From positions 14,025 to 78,024 of the forward strand of contig CAZLOH010000023.1 of NCBI GenBank assembly GCA_964561105.1: a stretch of DNA of 64,000 bases, in the 5' to 3' direction. Of the stretch, positions 23,143-32,747 are shown piece by piece (position 1 is the stretch's first letter; every line of letters starts with the position of its first letter). The position numbers and the translations under genes are program-made. The notes beneath the pieces are model-generated. The model made no database searches. It was not told where the DNA came from and was given only the letters and a program-made list of their open reading frames with translations. This DNA is from JADLHS01 sp964561105 (GTDB taxonomy: Bacteria > Verrucomicrobiota > Verrucomicrobiia > Limisphaerales > JADLHS01).

Positions 23143-25713
23143 ATGACAGCCACCAGTAGAAGCTGGATCGGCCTGCTGACGGCAGGTTGGATGGGAGGAG
23201 TCTCGCCGACACTGGCGGCGACGCACGGCCGAGTTGACTTTCATAAAGACATTGAACCCATCATTCAGGAGTACTGCTATGATTGCCATGGAGACGGGAT
23301 GGACAAGGGACAGGTGGCCTTCGACACATTCAAATCGGACCCGGCCCGCCGCGCCGACCACGGGTTGTGGTGGAAGGCGTTGAAGAATTTGCGCGCGGAC
23401 ATGATGCCGCCGCACAAAAAACCCCAGCCGTCTCTCGAACAAAAGGCGTTGATCGCGCAGTGGATCAAATCCTCAGTCTTTGAGGCTGACCCCAAAAATC
23501 CCGATCCCGGGCGGGTCACGTTGCGCCGGCTCAATCGCGTCGAGTATGCCAACACCATCCGCGATCTCGTCGGTGTGGATTTTGATGCCGTGAACACCTT
23601 TCCACCCGACGACACAGGCGAAGGTTTCGACAACATCGCCGACGTGCTCACGCTGTCACCGATGTTGTTGGAGAAATACCTCGCGGCCGCGGAAAAGATC
23701 ATTTCCCAAGCGGTGCCGACCGAGTCGAAGATCATGCCCGAACAGGTTATCGCCCGGAAAAAATTCCGCGGTGACAACAGCGACTCCGACAGATCGAACC
23801 GGCGGGACGGGTCATTGACGCTATCGTTTTACTCACCCGCCGCCGTCTCGAACGTGTTCCGGGTGGAGCACGCGGGCCGGTACCAACTCAGCGTTGGGCT
23901 GGCCGTGCATGAGAAGTTCGCGGACAATGTAGCCGACTCCAACAAGTGCCGGCTGATTTTCAAGGTGGACGGTCAGGAGCGGATGCGAAAGGAATTCACC
24001 TGGCAAGATCGCAAACCCTATCACTTCAAAATGGAGCAAGATTGGTCGGCCGGAGGGCATGACCTGGCCTTCGAGCTGACGCCGCTGACGCCGAAGGAAA
24101 AACAAACCCGTGCGCTCAAAGTGCAAATCCGTTCGGTAACCGTGCGCGGACCGATGGACCAGCAATACTGGGTGCATCCCCGGAACTACACGAAATTTTT
24201 CCCGAAAGAACCGCCGGCGGAGGCGAAGGGTCGCCGCGCCTACGCGAACAAATTGCTCACGACATTCGCGGAGAAGGCGTTTCGTCGTCCAGTGGACGCC
24301 AAAACCGCGGATCGCCTGACCACCCTGGCCGAAAGCATCTATACCCAGCCAGGTAAAACCTTCGAAGCCGGTGTGGAGCAAGGCATGGTGGCGGTGCTGG
24401 CTTCGCCCCGGTTTCTGTTCCGCGAGGAAGCCATTGAACCGGGCGGCAGTGACGAACCTTATCCGTTGGTGGACGAATACGCCCTGGCCTCGCGACTGTC
24501 TTATTTCCTGTGGTCATCCATGCCCGACCAGGAACTATTCCGGTTGGCGCGCGAAGGCAAACTCAGGCAAAACCAATCCGCGCAGGTTGCCCGCATGTTG
24601 GCGGACCCGCGCTCCGAGGAACTGGTCCGAAACTTCACCGGCCAATGGCTGGAAGCGCGCGACGTCGAATCCCGTCCCATCGAGGCGCAAGCAGTACTCG
24701 CGCTGGAGGAGAAGCCCCACCCCGAAGCGGAACGTCAGCGGCGCCGGTTTCTGGAGTTGGTTAAAAAATCCGATGCCAGCCTGACGCCCGCCGAGAAGCA
24801 GGAACGCGAAGAACTGCGCGCGGCCCGCCGGCAACGACGGCAACAGCCGGCGCGCGCCGAGCTGACGTACGAAGTGCGGCAGGACATGCGCGAAGAAACC
24901 GAGGATTACTTCAATTATGTGTTGCGGGAGGACCGACCGCTGTCCGAACTGCTGGCCAGCGACTACACGTTCCTGAACGAACGGCTCGCCAAGTTTTATG
25001 ACATTCCGGGCGTGACCGGGGACAAAATGCGGCGCGTGACGCTCCCCGCCGGCAGCCCGCGCGGTGGGATTTTGACCCAAGGCACGATGCTGATCGTCAC
25101 GTCGAATCCCACACGCACTTCGCCCGTCAAGCGCGGGGTGTACATCCTCGACAACATCCTGGGGATGCCACCCGCGCCGCCACCACCCAACCTGCCGCCG
25201 CTGGAGGAAGCCGCCAAGGGTTTGACCAATCGTAATCCGTCGTTGCGCGAAACGCTCGCGGCGCATCGCGCGAGTCCATTGTGCAGTTCGTGTCACAACC
25301 GCATGGACCCTTTGGGCCTTGCGCTGGAAAATTTCAACGCGATGGGCATGTGGCGGGACACCGAACACGCGCAGCCCATAGACGCCTCCGGGCAGTTGAT
25401 CACCGGCGAATCCTTCACCAACGTGAATGAGTTCAAGCAAATCCTCGTCCAAAATCACGCAAAAGATTTTTACCGCACCCTGACCGAAAAGCTGCTAACC
25501 TATGCCTTGGGTCGGGGGCTGGATTACCATGACGTGGAGACGGTGGATCAAATTGTCGCCCGCCTCGAAGCGGCCCAGGGCCGGCCCTCGGCATTGTTGG
25601 CGGGGATTATTGAGTCCGCGCCGTTCCAGCGGACCCGGCGGAAGAACGATACGGAGACCAGTCAACCGATGCGCCGCCCGCAGCAAAGGGCGGAGGCGCG
25701 GATCAAGCACTGA
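23143..25713 (+). CDS. DUF1592-type multidomain protein with c-type haem-binding motifs
   Basis: An 856-residue exported protein. A signal sequence (about 1-30) precedes a Planctomycete-type cytochrome C domain with CYDCHG (C45, C48, H49). The DUF1587 region follows (RLNRVEYANTIRDL), then carbohydrate-binding-like sequence, DUF1592 (YALASRLSYFLWSSMPD), DUF1588 (ASDYTFLNERLAKFY ... GGILTQGTML, with a second motif CSSCH at about 714) and DUF1585 (LLTYALGRGLDYHD). An approximately 40-residue charged insert (EEKPHPEAERQRRR ...) interrupts DUF1592. The next gene is the usual DUF1552 partner. The pair's role is unknown; periplasmic electron transfer or polymer oxidation is proposed for such proteins. 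Confidence 0.92.
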   Translation: MTATSRSWIGLLTAGWMGGVSPTLAATHGRVDFHKDIEPIIQEYCYDCHGDGMDKGQVAFDTFKSDPARRADHGLWWKALKNLRADMMPPHKKPQPSLEQKALIAQWIKSSVFEADPKNPDPGRVTLRRLNRVEYANTIRDLVGVDFDAVNTFPPDDTGEGFDNIADVLTLSPMLLEKYLAAAEKIISQAVPTESKIMPEQVIARKKFRGDNSDSDRSNRRDGSLTLSFYSPAAVSNVFRVEHAGRYQLSVGLAVHEKFADNVADSNKCRLIFKVDGQERMRKEFTWQDRKPYHFKMEQDWSAGGHDLAFELTPLTPKEKQTRALKVQIRSVTVRGPMDQQYWVHPRNYTKFFPKEPPAEAKGRRAYANKLLTTFAEKAFRRPVDAKTADRLTTLAESIYTQPGKTFEAGVEQGMVAVLASPRFLFREEAIEPGGSDEPYPLVDEYALASRLSYFLWSSMPDQELFRLAREGKLRQNQSAQVARMLADPRSEELVRNFTGQWLEARDVESRPIEAQAVLALEEKPHPEAERQRRRFLELVKKSDASLTPAEKQEREELRAARRQRRQQPARAELTYEVRQDMREETEDYFNYVLREDRPLSELLASDYTFLNERLAKFYDIPGVTGDKMRRVTLPAGSPRGGILTQGTMLIVTSNPTRTSPVKRGVYILDNILGMPPAPPPPNLPPLEEAAKGLTNRNPSLRETLAAHRASPLCSSCHNRMDPLGLALENFNAMGMWRDTEHAQPIDASGQLITGESFTNVNEFKQILVQNHAKDFYRTLTEKLLTYALGRGLDYHDVETVDQIVARLEAAQGRPSALLAGIIESAPFQRTRRKNDTETSQPMRRPQQRAEARIKH

Positions 25714-25728
25714 ACTGAAGAACGAGCC

Positions 25729-27114
25729 ATGAAAAAAAATCACCACCAACGCGCAATCGGTTTCACCCGCCGCCATTTCCTACGCGGGCTGGGGGCCTGC
25801 GTGGCGTTGCCGGCCTTTGAATCGCTGTCTCCGGTTCGATTGCTCGCCGCCGGCGCCAAACCGACTCACTCACTGGCGACGACGGCCACGGGAGCGCCGT
25901 TGCGCACGGCCTTTATTTACTTTCCCAACGGCTCGATTCCGTCCGCTTGGTGGCCGGAGACCGATGGCACGGACTTCAAACTCAATCGCACGATGCAATC
26001 CCTGGCGCCGGTGCGACAACACCTGCAACTGCTGGGTGAGTTGCAACACTTGAACGCCACGGCCGGTCATGACGGCGGCGGCGATCATGCGCGCGCCAAT
26101 GGCACGTTCCTGACCGGGGTGCGCATGAGAAAGAGCGCCACGGACATTCATGCCGGGATTTCGATTGACCAGGTCATGGCGCGAAAACTCCAGGATACCA
26201 TGCGCTTTCCCTCCCTGGAATTGACGTGCGATGCCGGGCGCAACACCGGCGCGTGCGATTCCGGATATTCCTGCGCCTATCAATACAATATCGCCTGGAG
26301 TTCACCGACCACGCCCATGACGCCGGAGGCGAATCCGCGCCAGGTCTTCGAGCGACTCTTCGGCGCCGGCTCTCCCGGCGAACGGGCGGCTGATCTCCAG
26401 CGCCGCCGGCAGGAGCAGCGATCCATCCTGGACTTCATCGTCGAAGATGCGCGCGACATGCAGCGCCGGCTCAACGCGCGAGACAAGGACAAGCTGGACC
26501 AATACTTGACCGGCGTTCGCGAATTGGAGCAACGCATCCAGCAGGCCGAACGCATAGGCGAGGTTAAGGATCCCAATGTCGCGACTCCCGAAGGCATTCC
26601 GCAGAATTATGGCGAGCATATCCAGGTGATGTTTGAAATTCTCACCCTCGCGTTTCAGACCGATTCCACGCGCGTCGCCACCCTCTTGCTGGCCCATGAC
26701 GGGAGCAACAAATCCTTCGCCGAGATCGGAGTCCCGGAAGGCCACCACGACTTGTCCCATCATTCCGGCGATGAAGAGAAGATTCAGAAGTTAATGGAAA
26801 TTGATCAGTGGTATGTGGCGCAGTTCTCCAAATTCCTGCAAAAGCTGGAGACGCTCAAGGACGTGGACGGCCACTCCCTGTTGCACAATTCCATGCTGGT
26901 TTACGGCGGCGGCAATGCCGATGGCAACCGGCACACGCACTTCAACCTGCCCATCATCCTCGCGGGAAATGGCGGCGGCACGTTGACTCCCGGACGTTAC
27001 GTAAAACACGGAGCGGTACCGGCCACGAATCTTTTCCTCAGCATGGCGGACCGGATGGGGCTAACCGGCCTGGAACGCTTCGGCGATTCCACCGGACGGC
27101 TGGCGAACATTTAG
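25729..27114 (+). CDS. DUF1552 protein with Tat signal
   Basis: A 461-residue protein. The twin-arginine signal TRRHFLRGLGACVALPAF (13-30) implies folding before export. The body has the DUF1552 hallmarks: YFPNGSIPSAWWPE, GGDHARANGTFLTG, SIDQVMARKL, HHDLSHH and YGGGNADGNRHTHFNLP. It starts 15 bp after the DUF1592 gene and the two are almost always adjacent in planctomycetes and verrucomicrobia. Its fold is related to alkaline-phosphatase-like/sulfatase-type proteins as described for DUF1501/1552; the reaction is unknown. Confidence 0.92.
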   Translation: MKKNHHQRAIGFTRRHFLRGLGACVALPAFESLSPVRLLAAGAKPTHSLATTATGAPLRTAFIYFPNGSIPSAWWPETDGTDFKLNRTMQSLAPVRQHLQLLGELQHLNATAGHDGGGDHARANGTFLTGVRMRKSATDIHAGISIDQVMARKLQDTMRFPSLELTCDAGRNTGACDSGYSCAYQYNIAWSSPTTPMTPEANPRQVFERLFGAGSPGERAADLQRRRQEQRSILDFIVEDARDMQRRLNARDKDKLDQYLTGVRELEQRIQQAERIGEVKDPNVATPEGIPQNYGEHIQVMFEILTLAFQTDSTRVATLLLAHDGSNKSFAEIGVPEGHHDLSHHSGDEEKIQKLMEIDQWYVAQFSKFLQKLETLKDVDGHSLLHNSMLVYGGGNADGNRHTHFNLPIILAGNGGGTLTPGRYVKHGAVPATNLFLSMADRMGLTGLERFGDSTGRLANI

Positions 27115-27133
27115 CCTCGGCTCGCGCTCCGCA

Positions 27134-29308
27134 TCACGGTTGCCAGACGGCACGCCAATACTTTCCGATCGCGACCGTCGTCACCGGGTTGGTCACCATG
27201 AGCGTGCCACCGGTGAGCGTGTTGGTGAGTTGTGACGTCCAATCCAACAGATTCGTGGAGGATTGGATCACGTAGCGCACTTCCGATTGCCCCTCCAGTT
27301 GAAACACAAGCTCTCCGGCCGACGCGGAGCGAATCGGAGTAAGGTGCGGTGGCGCGGGTGCAAGCATGAGGAGCGTCATCGAAAGCTTGGGGAAGCTGGC
27401 CGAAAAGCTTGCGCCTGCCACGTTCACCGTGTTGGTCGTGATGTCCTGCGCGGCAGCAGGTCCGTTGGTGCGTGCCGCCTCGTCGTTGGGAATTCCGTAG
27501 AAGCGAACTGCCGCCGTCGAGGAGGGGACAAATCCAGTAAGATTGATTTGCGCGTTCAGATTCGTGACCAGGGATTTGTTCAACACCAACAGAGCCAGCG
27601 AGCCGTTCGCCCGCCGCGCCGCGTAAGCAGACAGCCAGGTATAATCGCTGGTGGCATTGAGGATTTTCTCCCCGGGACGCGCGAACCATTGCATGAGTTT
27701 CGCAGCGTAAAAGGTCGGGTGACGCGTGCTGACGCCGTTGACCATGCCGAGATCGCCATAACTGCGCCAACCGTAAATGGCCGGGTCGAAGAATCCACCC
27801 GTGTCCGTGCCGTTGCGAAAATCCCACCAGATGAATCCCTTGAACTCGGTCTGAAGCAACCGGCCCAGACTGTCGGCGTAATAAAGTCCGTTGACGAGGC
27901 TCGTGGACTGACGGCCCTGGGCGCCAGAATCGGCGTTGTTTTCCGTGACCACCAGTTCGATGCCCGCGCCGCTCGCGCCGAAGTAATCCGAAATCTGTTG
28001 CCGCAAACTGGCGGCATCCCCGGCCCAGTTGTCGGCGGCTTGGAGCAACGTCAGATCGTTGCCCGAGGAGCCGGCCGGGTTGGCGGAATCGGTGTACTCG
28101 GGATAGACATGGTGGATGAGGAAATCCGGTGTCACGCCGAGGTTCTTGAGCGTCGTCAACAGGATCGGCGTCCAGCCGGCGTGCGTCTGCCCGGTGCGCG
28201 GGTTCAGGGCGGGGTGCAGATCATTGAATGAGTTGTGGAAACTGTCTTCACCAGGCACGGCGACGACGCCAATTTTGATGGTTGGATCGGCGGCCTTCAT
28301 TTGCACGAGGTAATCCGCCGCGCGCACGGCGTAAGTGTAGGGATCGTGATCGAACGCGTTGGTGTCGGTTTCCCACAGGCCGTAACACTCGTTGCCAATC
28401 TCCCAATACTTGTAGCCGAGATGATTGGTGAGGTTCGCATGGCGCACCCAGGCCGCCGCTTCGGCCGCGGTGCCGCTGCCGTAATTGACCACGATGGAAG
28501 CCTGCACCCCTGCGTTGGTCGCCACGCGCACCATGTCCGCGAAGGAAGCCTGCCACTGCCAGGTGTTATCGAGCGTGGTGTTGGCGGCCCAATGATATTG
28601 GTCCGACAGCGAGCCGCCCGGCATCCGCACCGTGCGCAGGCCCATTTCCGTGAGCAGCGAACTGGAGGTGGTGTGGTTCGGCGGATCGAGATTGGCGTCC
28701 CACATCGCCAGGTTGACACCGAAGTGCCGCTCATCCGCGACGCCCAGAACTTGTGTGGTTTGGACCGTGACGTTCACCACGGCGGGCGCCGGTTTGGCGG
28801 TGAATTGAATGTCGTCCAGAAAGAACGTCCCGGTCGTGCCGTCGCTGCGCAACTGGATGCTGAACCGGTTGAGGTTGGGCCGGCTCGCAACGCCCAGCAC
28901 ATTCAACGGAATGACAAAATGTTGCCAGGTGTTCGCCGGCAGGCTGCCGGGCAAAGTGTAGGTCGTGCCCACCCCGCCGTTGTATTCGGCATACACCTGC
29001 AACCGCTGCCCACCCGCGCTGCCGCCGTGCGCCCAAAAGTCGAGCGCCGCATACGTGGCGGCATCAAAGTCAGCGTGGTGAAAGGAAGCGGCGTCCCAGG
29101 CGGCCGCCGTGACGCTCATCGAGCGGCTGCCCGAGTGCGTGGGCGAAGGATTGTTCAAATCCCGCGTGGCCCAGCTCCAATCTTGAAATCCGCTCTCCAA
29201 TTTGTCCGCGTAAACCACCAGCGGCGATTGCGCCGACGTCACTGTCAGGGCCGCCGCGAGCAGGCCAAACCCAAGCATGATTCGCGAGGAATGATTCGAG
29301 AGCGTCAT
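27134..29308 (-). CDS. Exported glycoside hydrolase, clan GH-A-like (arabinofuranosidase-type)
   Basis: A 724-residue exported protein. Signal peptide 1-27; a carbohydrate-binding-like beta-sandwich at about 30-172 (SGFQDWSWATRD ... FFLDDIQFTAKP); a TIM-barrel at about 185-560 with acid/base E307 (YWEIGNECYG) and nucleophile E456 (LVVTENNAD); a C-terminal beta domain, then a Verrucomicrobia-type ending VRYVIQSSTNLLDWTSQL. The layout resembles GH51/GH39-like alpha-L-arabinofuranosidases or related clan GH-A enzymes; the exact family is uncertain. ATG 29308 is chosen for its signal peptide; ATG 29362 is possible. It follows the LuxR-type regulator. Confidence 0.75.
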   Translation of the reverse strand: MTLSNHSSRIMLGFGLLAAALTVTSAQSPLVVYADKLESGFQDWSWATRDLNNPSPTHSGSRSMSVTAAAWDAASFHHADFDAATYAALDFWAHGGSAGGQRLQVYAEYNGGVGTTYTLPGSLPANTWQHFVIPLNVLGVASRPNLNRFSIQLRSDGTTGTFFLDDIQFTAKPAPAVVNVTVQTTQVLGVADERHFGVNLAMWDANLDPPNHTTSSSLLTEMGLRTVRMPGGSLSDQYHWAANTTLDNTWQWQASFADMVRVATNAGVQASIVVNYGSGTAAEAAAWVRHANLTNHLGYKYWEIGNECYGLWETDTNAFDHDPYTYAVRAADYLVQMKAADPTIKIGVVAVPGEDSFHNSFNDLHPALNPRTGQTHAGWTPILLTTLKNLGVTPDFLIHHVYPEYTDSANPAGSSGNDLTLLQAADNWAGDAASLRQQISDYFGASGAGIELVVTENNADSGAQGRQSTSLVNGLYYADSLGRLLQTEFKGFIWWDFRNGTDTGGFFDPAIYGWRSYGDLGMVNGVSTRHPTFYAAKLMQWFARPGEKILNATSDYTWLSAYAARRANGSLALLVLNKSLVTNLNAQINLTGFVPSSTAAVRFYGIPNDEAARTNGPAAAQDITTNTVNVAGASFSASFPKLSMTLLMLAPAPPHLTPIRSASAGELVFQLEGQSEVRYVIQSSTNLLDWTSQLTNTLTGGTLMVTNPVTTVAIGKYWRAVWQP

Positions 29309-29369
29309 GGTCAAAGCATCAGGCGATTCTGCGGAGAGTGCAATGAGCCAAAGCGATTTCATGGACACT

Positions 29370-30047
29370 TCAGCCGCGCGGCCCATTGGGCAACCTTTCA
29401 CCGGCCAGCGGAATGTAGGCAAATTTCGCGATAGCCTGGGCGCGGGAGCACACATGCAGTTTTTCGTAGATGCGACGGATGTAAGTGTTCACCGTCGGCA
29501 GACTGATGCCCAGTTGGTCCGCGATTTCCTTGTAGAGATAACCCTGCGCGAGCAATTGCAACACCTCGCTTTCCCGGGTGGACAAATCCACAGCCGGCGG
29601 CTCGGGAGCGGAAAGCTGATGAAACGCCTTGACCACTTTGCGCGCGATGTTGGCCGTCATCGGCGAACCGCCCGCCTTGATCTCGCGCAAGGCGTTGATC
29701 AAGGTGGCGCGCGGCGTTTGCTTGAGCAGATAACCCGCCGCGCCGGCCTGGAGCGCTTGAAAGATGTGGTCCGAATCCTCGTACACCGTGAGCATCATGA
29801 ACTGCGTTTCCGGCAGGAGCGGTTTGAGCCGGCGGACACATTCGGGGCCGTTGATGCCGGGCAGGTTGATGTCCATGAGCACAATTTCCGGCCGGTGCGC
29901 GGGCATGCCGGCGAGCGCGTCCTCACCCGACCCATGATAGCTCACGCAACGAAAGCCCTCGGCGCGATTGATCCAATCCACCAGGATTTCGCGCGCTTTG
30001 GGGTCGTCCTCGACGATGGCGACTTTGATTGGCACGGGCCTACTCAT
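29370..30047 (-). CDS. LuxR/NarL-type response regulator
   Basis: A 225-residue regulator starting MSRPVPIKVAIVEDD. Receiver with phosphoacceptor D59 (VLMDINLPG) and switch residues T in LTVYEDS and K in LLKQTP. C-terminal LuxR HTH: LSTRESEVLQLLAQGYLYKEIADQLGISLPTVNTYIRRIYEKLHV. The gene has no adjacent histidine kinase, so the partner is elsewhere. It precedes the glycosidase gene by 61 bp on the same strand, so it may co-regulate it; inference. It is divergent from the DMFase-like gene. Confidence 0.93.
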   Translation of the reverse strand: MSRPVPIKVAIVEDDPKAREILVDWINRAEGFRCVSYHGSGEDALAGMPAHRPEIVLMDINLPGINGPECVRRLKPLLPETQFMMLTVYEDSDHIFQALQAGAAGYLLKQTPRATLINALREIKAGGSPMTANIARKVVKAFHQLSAPEPPAVDLSTRESEVLQLLAQGYLYKEIADQLGISLPTVNTYIRRIYEKLHVCSRAQAIAKFAYIPLAGERLPNGPRG

Positions 30048-30220
30048 AACACACGCCCCGCCAGTCTGGTTGTAATGACTTCTGACTACAAGGCGCATGC
30101 GGGTACAGGTGCATGAGCATCGCATCCGGCCTATCGTACTCAATGGACTGAAAGTTTTGGTCCTGTTAGAATTTGCGGACCACGACACTTTGCCATAGCA
30201 ACAATCAACCTGATTCAGCC

Positions 30221-31795
30221 ATGAAAACGCCGAACAAGAATCTTCAACGTCCAAACGAATTGTCTGCTCCCGGACTGAGTCGCCGCGACCTGCTCAAGGG
30301 CGTGGCGGGGCTGACCGCAGCCGCCGCATTGTCTGGCTGCGCCCGGCTCGCGCCAATTACGGGCGACCGAAGTGAACTGATCCGCCGCGAAAATGAGCGG
30401 CCCGGCACGCGGGATTGGATGTTGGAAAACACCCGCATTGATCCGGCGACCCGGTATCGTTGTCCGTGGATAGAAGGCTACTGCTCCCGCACCAGTGTGC
30501 GCGCGGGCGAACGTCTCAGCTTTCACGTCAGCACCAATCCGACCTCGGCTTTCACGTTGGATGTTTATCGCATGGGCTATTACGGCGGTGCGGGAGGTCG
30601 GCACGTGCTGCGGCTGGGGCCGTTGCCCGGGCAGGTTCAACCGGATCCGCCAATCGGTCCGAATCGGTTGCGGGATTGCGATTGGTCCGCGAGCGCAACC
30701 ATCACCATTCCGCATGACTGGGTGAGCGGCGTTTACGTTGGCAAGCTCACGGCTGAACGCGAGCGGCTGCAAAGCTACGTGATCTTCATCGTCCGCGACG
30801 ACCGGCGCGCGCATTTTATTTTCCAATGTTCCGATACGACCTGGCAGGCTTACAATCGCTGGCCCAGCCAATTCGCGCTTTACGACGACGGCAAGGACGA
30901 ATGGTACTGGGGCGGAGGCGTGGACATCAGCTTCAACCGGCCCTATGGCAAATACTGCCAGATCCTAGACGCGCCGCTCTCGACGGGTTCGGGCGAATGG
31001 TTTCTGTGGGAGTTTCCCACCGCCTATTGGATGGAAGCGCAGGGTTATGACGTCACCTACATTTCCAACCTCGACACGCACACGGATCCCCGGGGACTGC
31101 GGCGCGCCAAGGGATTCTTGTCCGTCGGGCACGATGAATACTATTCCCTCGAAATGTTCAATCACCTCCAAACCGCCATCCATGCCGGCTTGAACGTGGC
31201 GTTCTTCTCCGGCGACACCTGCTTTGGCCGGATCAATCCGCGACCGGACCCGCGCGGGAGCGTGAACCGAATTTTCGGTCGCACTGCGGTTTTTGGCCCA
31301 CCCGGCGGCACGCGGGATTTTGTGGCGATCAATTCGCTCCCGCACGAGCGCCCGTACGCCAACGAACTGGTCGGCGCCCAGAGCACCGGGGCCGTGACCG
31401 GCGGGGCGGACTGGGTCTGCTCACGCCCGGACCATTGGATTTTTGAAGGCACGGGCATGAAGCAAGGAGAGAAGATTCCCGGATTGGTGGGCTGGGAGTG
31501 GCACGGCAACCCGGCAAACATTCCGGGTCTGGAAGTCGTTGCCACGGCGCCGACGCAAACCAAGCCGGGCGAATTAAACGGCGGGGTCTATACCGCCACG
31601 GTTTATCCCGGTCCGAGAGGGAACTTCGTGTTCAACGCGGCCACCTGCTGGTGGGCGGATGGTTTGGCGGCGCCACCTGGTTACGTGCGCCCCTCCGTTT
31701 ACACCACTCCGCAAGGTCCCGATCCTCGCGCGCAACGCATCACCGCCAACGTGCTGAATCGGATTGCCGGAATGACGGGTTCGCGATCGGCATGA
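30221..31795 (+). CDS. N,N-dimethylformamidase beta-subunit-like exported protein
   Basis: A 524-residue protein with a Tat/lipoprotein signal: SRRDLLKG at 20-27 and a lipobox LSGC with C40. The rest resembles the N,N-dimethylformamidase large-subunit fold: IEGYCSRTSVRAGERLSFHVST, YYGGAGGRHV, FLSVGHDEYYSLEMFNHLQ and DWVCSRPDHWIFEGTGM in pieces. DMFase hydrolyses formamides; whether this lipoprotein does so is unknown. Divergent from the LuxR-type regulator. Confidence 0.75.
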   Translation: MKTPNKNLQRPNELSAPGLSRRDLLKGVAGLTAAAALSGCARLAPITGDRSELIRRENERPGTRDWMLENTRIDPATRYRCPWIEGYCSRTSVRAGERLSFHVSTNPTSAFTLDVYRMGYYGGAGGRHVLRLGPLPGQVQPDPPIGPNRLRDCDWSASATITIPHDWVSGVYVGKLTAERERLQSYVIFIVRDDRRAHFIFQCSDTTWQAYNRWPSQFALYDDGKDEWYWGGGVDISFNRPYGKYCQILDAPLSTGSGEWFLWEFPTAYWMEAQGYDVTYISNLDTHTDPRGLRRAKGFLSVGHDEYYSLEMFNHLQTAIHAGLNVAFFSGDTCFGRINPRPDPRGSVNRIFGRTAVFGPPGGTRDFVAINSLPHERPYANELVGAQSTGAVTGGADWVCSRPDHWIFEGTGMKQGEKIPGLVGWEWHGNPANIPGLEVVATAPTQTKPGELNGGVYTATVYPGPRGNFVFNAATCWWADGLAAPPGYVRPSVYTTPQGPDPRAQRITANVLNRIAGMTGSRSA

Positions 31796-31893
31796 TCAAG
31801 TCAAACCCGCCAGCGCGACAGCCGGGTGCCACTCAAGCGGGATAATTTGCGTTTGAGTCAGGCGCGACGCCTATCCTACGGGAAGTTGTTCGG

Positions 31894-32688
31894 TCAATTT
31901 ATCCGGACGCTCGTGCGCTCGAGCAACCACTGATAGTCCGTCGGCGGCACTGCCGCGAATCCTCCACCCGCTCCGCCTTTGATGGCCGGGCGAACCGTGT
32001 CCGGCACCACCCAGCGATGCGTCTCGATGTGTCCGTCGGCAAACGACAGGTTCGCGGCTCCGTTGTGATGGGAGGCAGGCAGATTGCCCCACTTGTCCTC
32101 ATTCAACCGGTTCATGAAAAATCCATCGTTCAACGTGTCGGGATGTTCATCCAGAAAAACGAACGTGCCCGAGGGCAGGCGGATTTCCGTTTGCTTGAAA
32201 TACTGCGCGTAATCCGGGTTGAACTTGTTGATCAACACACCCGGATCGCCCACGAGGGAATTCATGGAGTAACTGCGCGTCCGCGGACCGTTCTCCGCCT
32301 GCGCGCGGTCGGACGGGCATTTGAACACCGCCGTCTGAAGGGACAGCATCGGCGTGAGTTTGCCGCTGAGGAGATAGGCGACGTTGGTGTTCTCCTCGGC
32401 CATCCCCCAATCCATGACATTGTTCACCCAGTTCTGACGTTCAGCCCGCGTCTGGTCAATACCATGGTTGTTGACCAGCCAATCGCTGCTGTCATTGGCA
32501 TAAAGACTCCAGGCGAGGGTGAGTTGGCGAATGTTGTTAATGCAACCAATCGCCTGCGCCTTGGTCTTGGCCTTGCTCAGCGCGGGCAACAACAGCGCCG
32601 CGAGCATGGCAATGATCGCAATCACGACCAGCAATTCGATCAGCGTAAACCCGCTGTGCCGCCACGGACGGATCTTCACTCCGGGCAT
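31894..32688 (-). CDS. Prepilin-like protein, DUF1559-type
   Basis: A 264-residue protein from MPGVKIRPWRHSGFTLIELL; an upstream Met at 32751 overlaps the oxidoreductase end. The GFTLIELLVVIAIIAML motif is a class III (type IV pilin-like) signal cleaved by a prepilin peptidase and also forms the helix. The globular part ends with HHNGAANLSFADGHIETHRWV, the C-terminal DGH-type motif. Planctomycetes and verrucomicrobia carry dozens of such pseudopilins; their role is unclear. Part of a unit with the oxidoreductase upstream. Confidence 0.88.
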   Translation of the reverse strand: MPGVKIRPWRHSGFTLIELLVVIAIIAMLAALLLPALSKAKTKAQAIGCINNIRQLTLAWSLYANDSSDWLVNNHGIDQTRAERQNWVNNVMDWGMAEENTNVAYLLSGKLTPMLSLQTAVFKCPSDRAQAENGPRTRSYSMNSLVGDPGVLINKFNPDYAQYFKQTEIRLPSGTFVFLDEHPDTLNDGFFMNRLNEDKWGNLPASHHNGAANLSFADGHIETHRWVVPDTVRPAIKGGAGGGFAAVPPTDYQWLLERTSVRIN

Positions 32689-32747
32689 GGTTGCCGATGG
32701 CCTTGGCTCGATCCAGAACCGTCGGAGGTTGAATCGCGCGCAGGTTT

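Noticed and set aside
28235..29434. Plus-strand frame of about 400 codons
   Set aside because: Antisense to the glycosidase gene; no domain and Arg/Gly/His-rich shadow composition.
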